DNA of 64,000 nt from Oasisia sp. SBJ-2009 (lineage: Eukaryota; Annelida; Polychaeta; Sabellida; Siboglinidae), in contig OZ024856.1 in the NCBI GenBank assembly GCA_964017155.1, positions 6,465,313-6,529,312 on the forward strand, read 5' to 3'. The position numbers were made by a program, and so were the translations under genes. Shown in pieces: positions 34,305 through 47,214 of the stretch. The stretch's first letter is position 1, and each line of letters starts with the position of its first letter. The notes under the pieces were generated by a model that worked only from the letters and a program-made list of their open reading frames with translations, searched no databases and was not told where the DNA came from.

Positions 34305-34732
34305 ATGACTGAAGCAGCAGCATCACCTGGGAAAATGTCCGACAAGAATGAAGATAAAGAAAAGAAAAAGCATGGAGTGCACTGCATGGCTCCAGGATGT
34401 ACAAACTGGTACTATAGGTGTAAGGAAAAAACTTTCCATAGACTTCCAACAAATGAATCGCAACAGAAAAGATGGCTGCAGAAACTGAAGTTGGCGTCTC
34501 CCCCATCTGCTAAATCAGCGAGAGTCTGCAGTGATCATTTTGTGGATGGCGATTACAAAACAAAAGACACCTATGATGAACAAGGACACTTGGTAAAAAA
34601 AAAACATCATTCTTGGTCAAAGATGCGGTTCCATCTGTGATCGATTTTTCCGCATACACCTTTGGCTCTACTGATTTCTCATTGGCAAAATCAGCCAAGA
34701 AGCAGAAGCTATTGGACACCAGATTGGCATGA
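34305..34732 (+). pseudogene. THAP zinc-finger protein with a frameshift at an A10 run
   Basis: The 111-codon frame holds a full THAP C2CH finger: C27 and C32 in HCMAPGCTNW, W57, then VCSDHF with C75 and H78, and TFHRLPTN between. The ligands and the invariant Trp and Pro are all present. After GHLVKKK the frame is lost at a run of about ten A (34599-34608). One frame away it continues SFLVKDAVPSVIDFSAYTFG to a stop at 34730-34732, which fits the usual THAP 'AVPTIF' ending. Either a sequencing error or a true indel. THAP fingers bind DNA in host regulators and P-type transposases; no transposase core was found downstream. Confidence 0.65.
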
Positions 34733-34739
34733 GCAGCAG

Positions 34740-36390
34740 CCATGCAGGTTAATGAAATATTATTGTCATTGTGATTATGGTATCATTGTATTTATTTCTG
34801 GTAACATCTGTACATGTGTGCAACTCACAACTTCTATAAAATAATGAGTATAACAACAATAAAACATGCTACAGAATCAATCACATTTAACATAATGTCA
34901 CTATTATGTATGTTAATGTGTCTATCCAATGACACTACCCATCATAACACAAGTCAGTTGGAAATATTACTTGGGAACACATTTAGTATTTTAATTTAGG
35001 CATATTAAGAGTGTCATCATAAAATATCCGTAGAATATCACTAGTATCCGATATTTAAAAAATCACAGATTAATACATTTATAAATAATCAAAGACGACG
35101 GTTTTTATCCCGCAAAACATTATGCACCCAAATGTGGATCTCACCTTTAAGAATCTGCAGTTTTGCTTTCCAAGTGACAAACAAGCACACCTTTTTTAGT
35201 TGGGGGTCAGAATAGTCGCCAGACAGCAGCTAGTAATATCACTGATCCCATGATTAAAATTAATAGTTACATGGGTGAAAAACATTTGAAACCTTACATT
35301 AGCACATAGCCTGCATTGTTACATGCAAGGGTTGTAAATATCATTATCAAAGTAAAACAGAGGTCTGCTGTTACTAATTGCCATTAACAGCCTAGTGCAA
35401 ATTAGGCAATAAGATCACAATCTTAGTAGTGTCTTGTGTTTCCCAGCAAGAGTGAAAAGAATGTCTGAATGACTCGGAATACATACATATTAAAATATGC
35501 CAGGAAGGTTAGTCACATAATGGAATCTGCACAGAATGCACCATTGAAAAGGCAATGTTCTATTTATTGCATGAATGTTCCCTGGTTGAAACACAACACC
35601 CTGGTCAGCCCACTGTCCACTGGTCCCATTGAGATCAAGTTGACCAGTGATCCTGGCTAGCAGTAGCAGACAAGCCACAAAGCAGATACCCAATGCACAA
35701 AACTGATATGGGGTTTGAGATGTGATTTCAAGGGACCTTCTCAAAAACCAAATCACCAGCATTACTTTTTGTTTTGGAGGCCCTTAGAATGATGCAATAA
35801 AATACAGATTTCTTGTGTACAGCAGCTCCACCACATGCAACAGCCATGCAAAAGTAGATTTGTTTAACATTTGGGGGAAAATAGTTTGGGGGATCCTGGA
35901 GGACCATACAGGGCCTGTGGAATAATTCAATCAAATTTAGATTTCTCATGCACAGTTACAATATCCACAGATGCATCTACACAAAATTATATCCTGGACA
36001 CTTTCCGAAATGCCAATTACAAGTTGATTTATTCTGTTTTAATTTTTTATGATGTAGGTATTGCAACGAGAAAACAAAAGATGACAAAACAATATTATTT
36101 ATATGTATATCACAGAAGATTCATACCATCTTACATATGTATCAGTCGTTCAGATGGAGGATTCACAAATACAGAGCACAACTTTCAAAGGATTCAGTGC
36201 ACCATATGACATTGTCCCTCATGGCAGTATGGATGTCACATTGCAATGCCATTAACTCGTAGTGTCAAACTCAAACAGAGCCAGTGATTATGTCGCCAAT
36301 GGGATACTTTATCGATGCAGTAATTAATATAGATGATATTGTTGTTCCATTGAATATTCATCATGACCATGGGTATGCGAAATTGTTGTC
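34740..36390. other. Unassigned sequence downstream of the THAP finger
   Basis: Two overlapping minus-strand frames (35490-35762 and 35728-35949) have protein-like composition, one with a hydrophobic segment ALGICFVACLLLLA. They share no domain I know and are out of phase with each other. Probably repeat-derived. Confidence 0.25.
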
Positions 36391-36747
36391 GCAGTCCTGC
36401 ATGCCTTCTTCGACCATGGCAGTCCTATCAATGTGGATGACGCTTCGGATGTCCCAGTGTCACTGTTGCCATCTTCAGATCATTCTGTCTGCAACAGTCA
36501 GAAGGAAAAGACTGAAGAGAGTTATGCAGAATATGTTGTAGCGGGTGACAGCGATATCACTGATGATGAATCAAGCAGTTCTGACACTAATGAGAAACAG
36601 AGAAAGTGTTGTTGTTTACAAGAAACAAATAATTTCCCTTTTTTGCACCTGCAAAACACCCTGACTGGCATAACATGTCTGCTGCCGCTTGGAAGCATCC
36701 CATTGAACATGTGCAGTCATGATATGCAGCTAACCGATACATTCTGA
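36390..36747 (+). CDS. Possible exon: acidic Ser/Asp-rich segment
   Basis: An open frame runs from about 36390 through VVAVLHAFFDHGSPIN and SESYAEYVV-like sequence to GDSDITDDESSSSDTNEKQR, stopping at 36745-36747. Acidic serine tracts like this occur in many transposase and chromatin proteins. No splice partner could be fixed, so a link to the THAP finger is speculation. Confidence 0.25.
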
Positions 36748-36749
36748 CA

Positions 36750-38320
36750 ATTGATTTATAGTAATAGTTAACAATCATTATCTTATAATTAATTAGTAAA
36801 TGGCAAAACTGTGTAATTCATCAATATCACATTGCAAAGTCAACGCTTTGGTTGATTTGTTTATGAAATACTGTAATAAAATGCTCACAGCATTTCACAA
36901 ACAAACGATTGTTATGTAATTTTGTTACAGTATTTTGCAAACACATGAATTTTATGATTGTAAGACTACATATGTCATGACGTACACACCCGCACATATC
37001 CAATACATTGAATACAATACATTAATACTTCACTTCAATATTCTCATGTGAATTGCACATTGAATTGAATTCCTTATTACAAATCTATTTATTATTCAGA
37101 CTATTATAAATTGCACAGCGGCACACATATCCAAATGACATTATTTTACATAAATTTAACAAATTGTATTAGCACTTTTAAATTGGAAATTAAATAATTA
37201 TATATTAAAAGGATGCACACATCATCATGATCATGTAACACCTGGTAAAAAACAAAAAGTAAGTTTGTAACAAAGATTTACATTACGAATTTGAAGATAG
37301 ATTTTTTTAAATTTAAGATGTGTAGCCATACAAGTATAATTGCTCTATTTAGGTTTGAATTGTTAAATTATTTTTCGATACATGTTGAACTATGTATAAG
37401 TAAGTACTTACCTACTAGCTATATTGGTCGAACGAACGAGTCTCCAGGCAAATCGCACATCGACAGCAGTCCGATACTCCCAACATCGACAGTTTTCGTG
37501 GTTAGTCATGACTCATGCAGGCATCTGTCAGCACGGTCGGGCAAGCCATCTCTCAACAACATGTCCGTCGACATTGGGACGCAGTATCCACACAAACATC
37601 ATAATTATTCACACTGTTCAGACTTCAGCACCGTTGATCCCAAAGTCCAAGATCATCGATTCCATAAGGCATAAAAATGGCGAACCTCTGAGACTGAGTC
37701 TCTCGCCGTCTCGGCGGGCCGGGTTTAACGCCTCATACCTCGGCTCGCACGCTGGTTGAAGCACGTGTGTCAACCTCTCACTTATGCTACAGATGCTTCC
37801 TCTGTCGGATCCATTTCTACTGTGATTTATCCAAGATCACTAGCAACTAGCGTTTCCTCTGACTGTAAGTCCAATGCAAAACACTTCCGACATATTTGTA
37901 AACAAAAGTAAAAAATAGTCCCGGTCGACATGCCGTTCGGTAGCCCCGCCCCTTGAAGTCTGTTAATTCTGCTGTCGGGAATAAGGAATATTTTCATTGG
38001 TTAAAAATCGTTGACATTTAATTCCACCTTTTTATTTCGAATGCAAATAAATATTATTTGTTGACACATAGGACCCCTTTCGTGTATAATAAGTTGTTTT
38101 TGCGCAGAAATGTCTAATAACGAAGAAAACCGAAAAAAAACAAAATTTTGCATGGGCTAGATAGGAGGTAATCAAACCACTCGGTTTGGAATAAAGATGG
38201 CGATACGCAGTGTTCAATGTCGACGATTTAGGCACTGAAAATTTTTTTTTTTCCAGTTTGTCTGATAAGTGAATATGCTTCTGTCACCATTAAAGTATAC
38301 TTATATAGTGTACATTTAGG
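36750..38320. other. AT-rich region and unassigned GC-richer patch
   Basis: 36750-37290 is AT-rich. 37430-37780 is GC-richer, with frames lacking motifs. 38030-38240 carries a minus-strand frame without a domain, bordered by a T10 run (A-tail-like on the minus strand), which suggests a retroposed fragment. Confidence 0.3.
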
Positions 38321-38325
38321 TATAT

Positions 38326-39021
38326 GAAATGTTATAGTTGTGTTTCACTTCCCCTTTAATAACTCGCACTGAGGCCGGGTCTGTGCTGCGTGGCAGTGCT
38401 TTGAGCAATTACCGGGAACTCACTGATATTTCTTAATGCAGGTTTCGTTTTCTGGGAAATTGTTACGTTGCTTAGGAAGTTAGGAGGGTGGTCGCCTGCT
38501 CAAACGTTGGAACCATTCAAAATATGTTTTAGAAACAATTAAGTGCACAGCGGCGCTGAAATGTCATAGTTGTGTTTCACTTCCCCTTTAATAACTTGCA
38601 CTGAGGCCGGGTCTGTGCTGCGTGGCAGTGCTTTGAGCAATTACCGGGAACTCACTGATATTTCTTAATGCAGGTTTCGTTTTCTGGGAAATTGTTACGT
38701 TGCTTAGGAAGTTAGGAGGGTGGTCGCCTGCTCAAACGTTGGAACCATTCAAAATATGTTTTAGAAACAATTAAGTGCACAGCGGCGCTGAAATGTCATA
38801 GTTGTGTTTCACTTCCCCTTTAATAACTTGCACTGAGGCCGGGTCTGTGCTGCGTGGCAGTGCTTTGAGCAATTACCGGGAACTCACTGATATTTCTTAA
38901 TGCAGGTTTCGTTTTCTGGGAAATTGTTACGTTGCTTAGGAAGTTAGGAGGGTGGTCGCCTGCTCAAACGTTGGAACCATTCAAAATATGTTTTAGAAAC
39001 AATTAAGTGCACAGCGGCGCT
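38326..39021 (-). repeat. Three perfect-spaced 232-bp tandem units
   Basis: Units start at 38326, 38558 and 38790, with only a few differences. Each holds the upstream (5') region of the small basic-protein exon, including GAGCAATTACCGGGAACTCA and TTTCTGGGAAATTGTTACGT. The third unit continues into sequence shared with 41095-42150. Confidence 0.95.
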
Positions 39022-40077
39022 GCGCAGGTCGGCATCCCGGCTACATATATTACACACCACTGAATAGACGAATTAGTTATTATTAACGTAAGTTTTGTTT
39101 TAACAAAACATCTTTTAGTAGAAATGTCCACCCATGTTTCCCATTATATATCTCCCCCAAAGAAACGCCCGTCGGCGCGACCAATCACACGCAGCGACTG
39201 CGAGAGCTTCTTTTTATATTACTGCGCGTGCGTAGTTATTAATAGCATTCGTCTAAGGTGGGCCGTGTGTCGTAGGGGGACGTGGTGTAACGGTTGTTGG
39301 GTATTATTTTGCTTACTTTTGAAACCTAGGGTAAGGAAAACAACCCTAGGGTTTCGTTTTTTAACCAGTAGACCAACGCCAAAGTGGAGGCTTTCTCACT
39401 ACTATGAACATATGTTAAAAACAGTTCTGTACATACAACAGTTTTCTGTAAATACAGTCTGGCCTTTGAACAATTTCCCGATTTTGTAACATTTCAACAC
39501 AACGTAAAGGATATACCCCACTCCTAGCATTTCAACGTGAAATGTTGTAATTGTTACCATGTACTGTTTGTTTTACACTAGCATTGTGTTGTACTTGCTC
39601 ACATAGTTATATGTACCAATGAGTTTGTTGTCACATTTTTACAACAATTAAACAGTGTTACCTGGGGTAAGTGTAATACCTGTTTAAAATATTGGAATTT
39701 GTAATTATTAAATTTTAACCAAGTGATGTAAGTGATGGGTTTGGAATGTTATTTGTTGTTCATGTAATATAAAGCATTGAATTTGTTTATGCATTACTAT
39801 AATATTAGTAAACAATTATTTCACAAATGAAGGTAAACTGACCATGTGCAATGGAGATGGATTAGTGTCTGTGCACAATGTTGTCTATTCATTCTAGCAC
39901 AAACAGAAGGCTTATTTAAACATTTAATTATAATAATAATAATAATTAGTTAACTTCTATTGCGCCTATATCCTTAGAAACCAAGCTCAGAGGCGCATCA
40001 AAACAAAAAGGATTAATCGATCTCATAGTCGGTAAACAAATCAAGTTGTCATCAGATTGATTGATGCGCCAGGGAGC
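38820..40077. repeat. Left copy of a tandem segmental duplication (offset 2073 bp)
   Basis: About 1258 bp almost identical to 40893-42150. It contains a 121-codon frame repeated in both copies (39124 and 41197) whose peptide looks random. It ends inside the 3' UTR of an L2/CR1-like LINE (39943-40077). Confidence 0.9.
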
Positions 40078-40082
40078 TAATC

Positions 40083-40894
40083 ATATATCATATACCAACA
40101 CACACAATTTAATCAACATCAAAGACGGCAGACATGCCACATTTTTGGGATGGCAATCTGTATTTTTGACCTAAAATTTGGTATCAATCCGTATCATTAA
40201 TCAGATCTTCCAGTTAACTGACTTTTTTCGATTATTGGAGCCAGTTTACTGCAAGTTTTGTTTTATTTCAGCACGTTTAAAAGCTGCATTTCTTGTACTG
40301 GTATAAAAGTGCTGCAGTTTTCAGAACTACAATTTACCAGCACGTCATCTATTACGCGCTACAATAAACTAATCGGTGGTTTCGAATCGATTTACTTAGT
40401 CACTAACAGAAAAAATTATTCCATTATGCAGTATAGTTTTGTGACGCATACAATTGTAATGTGGTTAAAAATCTTTTCTCCATAAATTATCGTATCAAAA
40501 CGGAGTATGGCCGTATCACTTTAAAAACCGCCAAAATTCGTATCGGATACGGGTAATCCGTTATCATGTGGCATGTCTGAGATATGGTCATGTAAATTAT
40601 TCATTGATTTGACATGGAATGCCTCTAATGTAATGATATATGATATTGATAAGTAACACGGATAAAGTCGTATCAATCGACACGGCAGCACAGGATTCGA
40701 AACCGCTAACAAAAATGCTGACAAACTTTGTCAGCAGTAATTCTCACCTTGTCTGCGTTCGCCAACGGCACCGCACGGGCAGGTTCCGACTTTGGCTGTG
40801 AACCAGATTCTACTTGTGGAAATGTAGGTTCTTTCGTGGCTACGTCTGCATACGTCTTGGACTTGGTCTCAGTTCGGTGTTTGTGCTTCCCCTT
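40083..40894 (-). repeat. Segmental duplication copy B carrying the small-protein exon
   Basis: Near-identical to copy A. The exon-like stretch 40748-40894 reads KGKHKHRTETKSKTYADVAT and ends ANADK at the same GTGAGAAT donor. Here it is still attached to the 5' flank, so B plus 40893-41090 keeps the ancestral order seen at 47230-47521. The ATG is again AAG, so translation from it is lost. Confidence 0.75.
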
Positions 40895-42150
40895 AATAAC
40901 TCGCACTGAGGCCGGGTCTGTGCTGCGTGGCAGTGCTTTGAGCAATTACCGGGAACTCACTGATATTTCTTAATGCAGGTTTCGTTTTCTGGGAAATTGT
41001 TACGTTGCTTAGGAAGTTAGGAGGGTGGTCGCCTGCTCAAACGTTGGAACCATTCAAAATATGTTTTAGAAACAATTAAGTGCACAGCGGCGCTGCGCAG
41101 GTCGGCATCCCGGCTACATATATTACACACCACTGAATAGACGAATTAGTTATTATTAACGTAAGTTTTGTTTTAACAAAACATCTTTTAGTAGAAATGT
41201 CCACCCATGTTTCCCATTATATATCTCCCCCAAAGAAACGCCCGTCGGCGCGACCAATCACACGCAGCGACTGCGAGAGCTTCTTTTTATATTACTGCGC
41301 GTGCGTAGTTATTAATAGCATTCGTCTAAGGTGGGCCGTGTGTCGTAGGGGGACGTGGTGTAACGGTTGGTGGGTATTATTTTGCTTACTTTTGAAACCT
41401 AGGGTAAGGAAAACAACCCTAGGGTTTCGTTTTTTAACCAGTAGACCAACGCCAAAGTGGAGGCTTTCTCACTACTATGAACATATGTTAAAAACAGTTC
41501 TGTACATACAACAGTTTTCTGTAAATACAGTCTGGCCTTTGAACAATTTCCCGATTTTGTGACATTTCAACACAACGTAAAGGATATACCCCACTCCTAG
41601 CATTTCAACGTGAAATGTTGTAATTGTTACCATGTACTGTTTGTTTTACACTAGCATTGTGTTGTACTTGCTCACATAGTTATATGTACCAATGAGTTTG
41701 TTGTCACATTTTTACAACAATTAAACAGTGTTACCTGGGGTAAGTGTAATACCTGTTTAAAATATTGGAATTTGTAATTATTACATTTTAACCAAGTGAT
41801 GTAAGTGATGGGTTTGGAATGTTATTTGTTGTTCATGTAATATAAAGCATTGAATTTGTTTATGCATTACTATAATATTAGTAAACAATTATTTCACAAA
41901 TGAAGGTAAACTGACCATGTGCAATGGAGATGGATTAGTGTCTGTGCACAATGTTGTCTATTCATTCTAGCACAAACAGAAGGCTTATTTAAACATTTAA
42001 TTATAATAATAATAATAATTAGTTAACTTCTATTGCGCCTATATCCTTAGAAACCAAGCTCAGAGGCGCATCAAAACAAAAAGGATTAATCGATCTCATA
42101 GTCGGTAAACAAATCAAGTTGTCATCAGATTGATTGATGCGCCAGGGAGC
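40893..42150. repeat. Right copy of the 1258-bp tandem duplication
   Basis: Pairs with 38820-40077. In this copy the LINE 3' UTR is continuous with the full LINE body at 42150-43785, so this is the original junction and the left copy is the truncated one. Confidence 0.9.
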
Positions 42151-43785
42151 TATGGTGGATAGGCCAGATTGTACAGATATGTTTTTAAATGACGACGGAA
42201 TTTAGCAATATTTTCAACTGATTTCACGCTAGAAGGAAGCATATTCCATAGAGTAGGCGCACCCACAGCAAAAGCCCTGGTCCCCATATTAGTATTGACC
42301 TTTGGTACAAAGAGTAAATCAGAAGTAGATGACCGAAGTTGAATAGGTTTTCTTATAGGAGTAAGCAAAGTATGTAAATACGATGGCTGCTTAGAAGAAA
42401 GTGCCTGGTAAGTAATGGCACACATCTTAAACATTATACGATATTGGACAGGCAGCCAATGCAGAGACTTTAGAAGCGGCTTAGAAGGAGTAAAGCGTGG
42501 AGACCTAGGCACCACCCTTGCTAAGCAATTTTGAACACGTTGTAGTTTTGTGATATCCTTAATAGCAATATTATGAAAAAGTGAATTACAATAGTCTAAT
42601 CTACTAGTAACTAATGCAGTTGCAATAGTCTTTGCAACAGAAACAGGCAAATATCGACGAATACGCCGCAAATCACGAATGTGGTAAAAACATGTTCGAC
42701 AAATTTGAGAAATTCCTAGTCGAAACTGCAGGCATTACATGCTGATTAAGTAAGGGTATAGGAAAAAGAGTCTTAATTTGTTCACGCTGCCGGTGTGTAC
42801 CAATAATAAGAAACTCAGTTTTATCAGCATTCAGCTTCAATCTACTCTCAGTCATCCAGCAAAAAATGTCATCAATACAAGTTCTAAGCTGCTGTAAAGA
42901 ACTACTTGCATCTGAAGTGGATAATGATATATAAATTTGAGTATCATCTGCATAAAGATGATGGCTCAAATGATGCCTATTAATCACTAGACTCAATGGA
43001 GTAGTATACAGCGTAAAAAGTAATGGTCCCAAAACTGACCCCTGAGGAACACCACACGAAATATTAAGTGGTGACGAAAAACAATCCCCAATCTTAACTC
43101 TCTGGTGTCTACCACTCAGATATGATCTAAACCAGCTTAACGCTATACCAGACACACCATACCACACAGACAAACGATCCATTAGAATAGAATGATTCAT
43201 CCTATCAAAAGCAGCTGACAAATCAAGTAAGGTGAGTGCAGTAACTCTACCATTGTCCATATTTAGAGTGATGTCGTTATGCACTTTTAAGAGAGCAGTC
43301 TCTGTAGAATGAAGTTTCTTATATGCAGATTGGAATACATTTGACAAATTATTTGAATTAATGTGAGATCCAAGGCGTTTTGCTACAACCGTTTCAAGAA
43401 TTTTAGATATGAAGCTCAAATTAGAAACAGGTCTATAATTTTTCAAGTTATCTTTCGACAAAGTTGTCTTTTTAAGTAGTGGATTTACATGCGCCTGTTT
43501 AAAATCATCAGGAAAAATACCTGTCCTCAGTGACACATTTACAATATTTGTTATAGTACCAAGTAAGGTGTCAATGCATGCTTTCAACAATACAGTTGGC
43601 ATTGGATCTAGATCACAAAATTTATTTGGAGAAGACATAATAATTTGCCTTACTTCCTCAGCAGTAGCTGGAGTAAAAGACGAAAGTAGATAACTTATCG
43701 GTGAAAACAGACAAACAGTATGTGGTTGAATAAAGTGAACTTGAATTCTTTGTCCATACTGGCATTTCTGCCCTCTGTTCACCAT
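41998..43785 (-). mobile_element. L2/CR1-like LINE, 5'-truncated, one frameshift
   Basis: Minus strand. The 370-codon frame (42673-43785) enters at SSFTPATAEEVRQIIMSSPN and contains the RT signatures PVSNLSFISKILE, DLSAAFD, CGVPQGSVLGPLLF and the catalytic YADD. It shifts frame near 42672 into RIRRYLPVSVAKTIATALVT and on to FAVGAPTLWNMLPSSVKSVE and YNLAYPP-stop (42150). The 3' UTR ends in ATT repeats near 41998. The endonuclease domain is missing. Otherwise well preserved, so fairly young. Confidence 0.9.
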
Positions 43786-43789
43786 TACA

Positions 43790-45600
43790 TATACAACATT
43801 CTAAGTACACAATGTGTAGTCATGTAATGTGTACTGCCCCAATATCTCAAAATGTGTTATGATGCAATGCATACTATCGCAATAGGCAGAAGCATCAACA
43901 TCCCACGTCAGCCATAACATCACACCATATATGTTGTTATGTACTATGTCACATATCAGGACGTATACTATTCACAATACAAAAAGTGATGACATCAATA
44001 GAAAATATATTTGTGAAATTACAAAAGGATACAATAGACATATGTTGCTAGTTGCGGTCTCCTCCTCCCCTACAGCCGCCCGAACCACCCTTTATGTGTG
44101 TGAAACAGTAATAATTATAGCATGCACAACATAATACACCATTGACATCCTACATACATTACAAATAAACTATGATGTTACTTACAGTACATCCAATGCG
44201 TGATTATTTTAATAGAACATTTTGACAAAACCAGTGACATCGTAAATACATGGCAGATAAACTGTGATCTTACAAAGCAATCACTATTTGATATACCTTA
44301 AGTATATCCAACAGAGGATACGTCTATACAAATGACTGATGAAATGTACACATCATTCCAAACAACCCTTATTTCAGCAACGAACTCTCACATGCCGACA
44401 AAGATAATAACAAACCTTAACCAAACACCATGGATAAACACGCATAAAACGACTGCACAATCGAAAACAAAGAACCTTCAACACCCACAAAATACATAGA
44501 GACCAAGTCAGTTAAATTATGACAAATTTTAATTGTAAGACAACATGCATACAAAGAAACAAAACAGGCCCACAGAAGGTACATCGCAGTAATCTGTTCA
44601 GGCTCAATAACACGAGATGTAACTCTCGCGCGCGTAAACGAGGCTGGGGGCAGTTGGGGGCAGGAGGTCCATATTCTCCATGTTAACGTATAGGATTTCG
44701 TTTTGTTTTTGGTTGTAAAAATCGAACGGTTCCAGTCTAACTATTTCAGTTATACTGTTCGAAGGATTATTACAAGCAGAAGCAGTGGAACACTTTGCCG
44801 GTGACAATGATCTCGGAAATCATGAATTTTAATCGATTATAATGGTGGTTGCCATGGCAATAGCGGCAAGTACTTGCGTTTGGCGATCTTGACTAATAAT
44901 GAAAAGTGCAATTTTTCGCGTAGTACAACCTGTTTGGGGCAAACGTACACATGTGTTATGATTATGCGAATTTAGACAACTTGTCAGATATAAGTGCTTA
45001 TCGAAACCACATTGTACAACAATGTAAAATGCAAATCCCGTAAACTATTTTATTGTGTATTATTCTTGTATCCAATCCCCAATTGTCTCGCTTAGACCCC
45101 AATGAGCTCCAATCGCGCGGAGTCACGCCATTTATCGTGACACACTTACGGGCCCTATGGCCTTGCACTAGTCGGCCCACTCTTCGATCTCCCCGTTGCC
45201 GCCAAATAACAGTGTCCTACTGTCCGTAAGGCAGCAAGTCCGTCACGGCGAAGTAATCAATGCAGTCATTATAGACTAGGCAACCGCTGAGCAAATGGAA
45301 TAACTCAGTTAGTTCGAGTTAGGCGACCATCCTACTTACATAATCCGTATTAGACATAGTGTTTTGGGGCAATACATTACAAGTCAACCGTTGCTTGGAA
45401 TGAATGTCGTCTTGCTTGAACAGGACATGGGCACGATAGCGTCTATAAACTGACTATACAGCATACAGCAAACTGCAATACAGCGCCACCCCAATCAATC
45501 ACACCAGTGCTGTCATCATAGACAATACCGATCACAGATAGCGCCTATTGGATCAAGACTTTGTTATTTTCTGCACACACAAGTGGCATAATGGTTGGGA
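43790..45600. other. No gene recognised
   Basis: Upstream flank of the LINE and AT-rich sequence. Short frames (43931-44134, 44604-44807, 44998-45180) lack motifs. CG-rich bits near 44625 and 45110 are unassigned. Confidence 0.3.
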
Positions 45601-45609
45601 GTATACTGA

Positions 45610-45781
45610 TATTTGCATTACATAATAACAATACAATTTGTTTGTATAGCGCCCGAATCAATAGTATTGCTCTCAGGCGCTTCACATAAATGTACAAATA
45701 GTAGCTAAAATTGGATGATAAAATTAATTATTATTAATAGATAATTATTATATGTATATATGGATGATAAATTAGTATTAT

Positions 45782-45845
<64 letters not shown>

Positions 45846-46150
45846 TAATATTGATATGATAATGCTAATAATGATACTAACTGCGTAATAATTATATGAT
45901 AACAATTCTATAACTTATGGGTAAATGCATGTAATTAAACTCCACATGATCACGTCACAGAATTGCTAATCTAAAATGGTGTGTCTTCAGAAGTGTTTTA
46001 AACTGTGGCTGTGTCTTTGCCGTCCTAACATTGTCCGGCAGTCCATTCCAGAGAGCGGCTGCTGCTACGGCAAAACGGCGATCACCGGAAGTGACCGTCT
46101 GCGAAGCAGGTACTGTCAATAGTTAATTTGGTAGACGTCGTGTTAGTAGT
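45610..46150 (-). pseudogene. LINE 3' end with GGCGCTATACAAA-type tail
   Basis: On the minus strand, SGDRRFAVAAAALWNGLPDN then VRTAKTQPQFKTLLKTHHFR matches the C-terminal 'RxFSxAAPxLWNxLPxxVR' motif of L2/CR1/Rex-type ORF2. The 3' UTR is split by a (TA)n array (45787-45842). It ends with GAAGCGCCTGAG and GGGCGCTATACAAA, a common LINE tail. Confidence 0.7.
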
Positions 46151-46318
46151 ACCAAGAGGTAACACGGTGCATGGTCATGCATCACCGAGTAAGCAAACAC
46201 ATACATGTTATACATCGGGCGCACACTTATGGTTTCGTTTAGCATGCTTTGTATTTCATAATAGCTAACAGGTTTGAGTCATTTTATCAACACGAGTTAT
46301 GACAAATAGTTGCGTAAC

Positions 46319-46436
46319 GCAGTGCTTTGAGCAATTACCGGGAACTCATTGATATTTTCCAATGCACGTTTCGTTTTCTGGGAAATTGTTACGTACTTGT
46401 TGCTTAGTATTTGATTAGTCGCTAGAGGGCGACAAC
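46319..46436 (-). repeat. Inverted copy of the small-protein 5' flank
   Basis: Matches the 232-bp unit (GAGCAATTACCGGGAACTCA, TTCTGGGAAATTGTTACGT) and is an inverted relative of 47215-47320, including a shared CGCTAGAGG end. The exon itself is absent. Confidence 0.8.
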
Positions 46437-46452
46437 GGGTTATTTTCCTTTA

Positions 46453-46456
<4 letters not shown>

Positions 46457-46516
<60 letters not shown>

Positions 46517-46552
46517 AGTGTGTGTGTGTGCGTGCGTGCGTGCGTTCGTTCG

Positions 46553-46644
<92 letters not shown>

Positions 46645-46923
46645 GTGTGGTGTGGTGTGGTGTGGTGTGGTGTGGTGTGGTGTGGTGTGGTGTGGTGTGG
46701 TGTGGTGTGGTGTGGTGTGGTGTGGTGTGGTGTGGTGTGGTGTGGTGTGGTGTGGTGTGGTGTATGTGTCACTGTGTGTCACTGTGTGTCACTGTGTGTC
46801 ACTGTGTGTCACTGTGTGTCACTGTGTGTCACTGTGTGTCACTGTGTGTCACTGTGTGTCACTGTGTGTCACTGTGTGTGTGAATGCGCGCATGTGTGCG
46901 TGCGTGTATGCGTCATGTGTATA

Positions 46924-46969
<46 letters not shown>

Positions 46970-47014
46970 TGCGTGCGTGCGTGCGTGCGTGGGTGCGTGC
47001 GTGCGTGCGTGAGT
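46457..47014. repeat. Microsatellite cluster
   Basis: Ordered arrays: (GT)n, (GCGT)n 46529-46643, (GGTGT)n about 46643-46762, the 10-mer TGTGTCACTG about 46763-46880, (GT)n 46927-46968, (GCGT)n to 47014. All open frames here (CVCV, THAR, HHTT) are repeat artefacts. Confidence 0.95.
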
Positions 47015-47214
47015 GAGGCAACATCCACGGCAGCATCAATAGGCACAATCCATGGTTGTTTGCGTTGCAAATTGGGTTGGGTATTAGCGCTAATGTACCC
47101 AACCCAATTTGAAAATAGGTACACAGTTTATGGGAATTCCAGTATAACGATCTGCGCCCTCTGTAATAGTTCTCCTAGTGTGTTCTATTTATATATATGG
47201 TGCGCAGGTAACTA

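Noticed and set aside
39124..41562. A 121-codon frame present twice (39124 and 41197)
   Set aside because: Identity is due to the segmental duplication, not selection. The peptide has no domain-like pattern and overlaps promoter-like sequence.
46440..47016. Cys-Val and Thr-His repeat frames resembling cysteine-rich proteins
   Set aside because: Products of GT, GCGT and GGTGT microsatellites.
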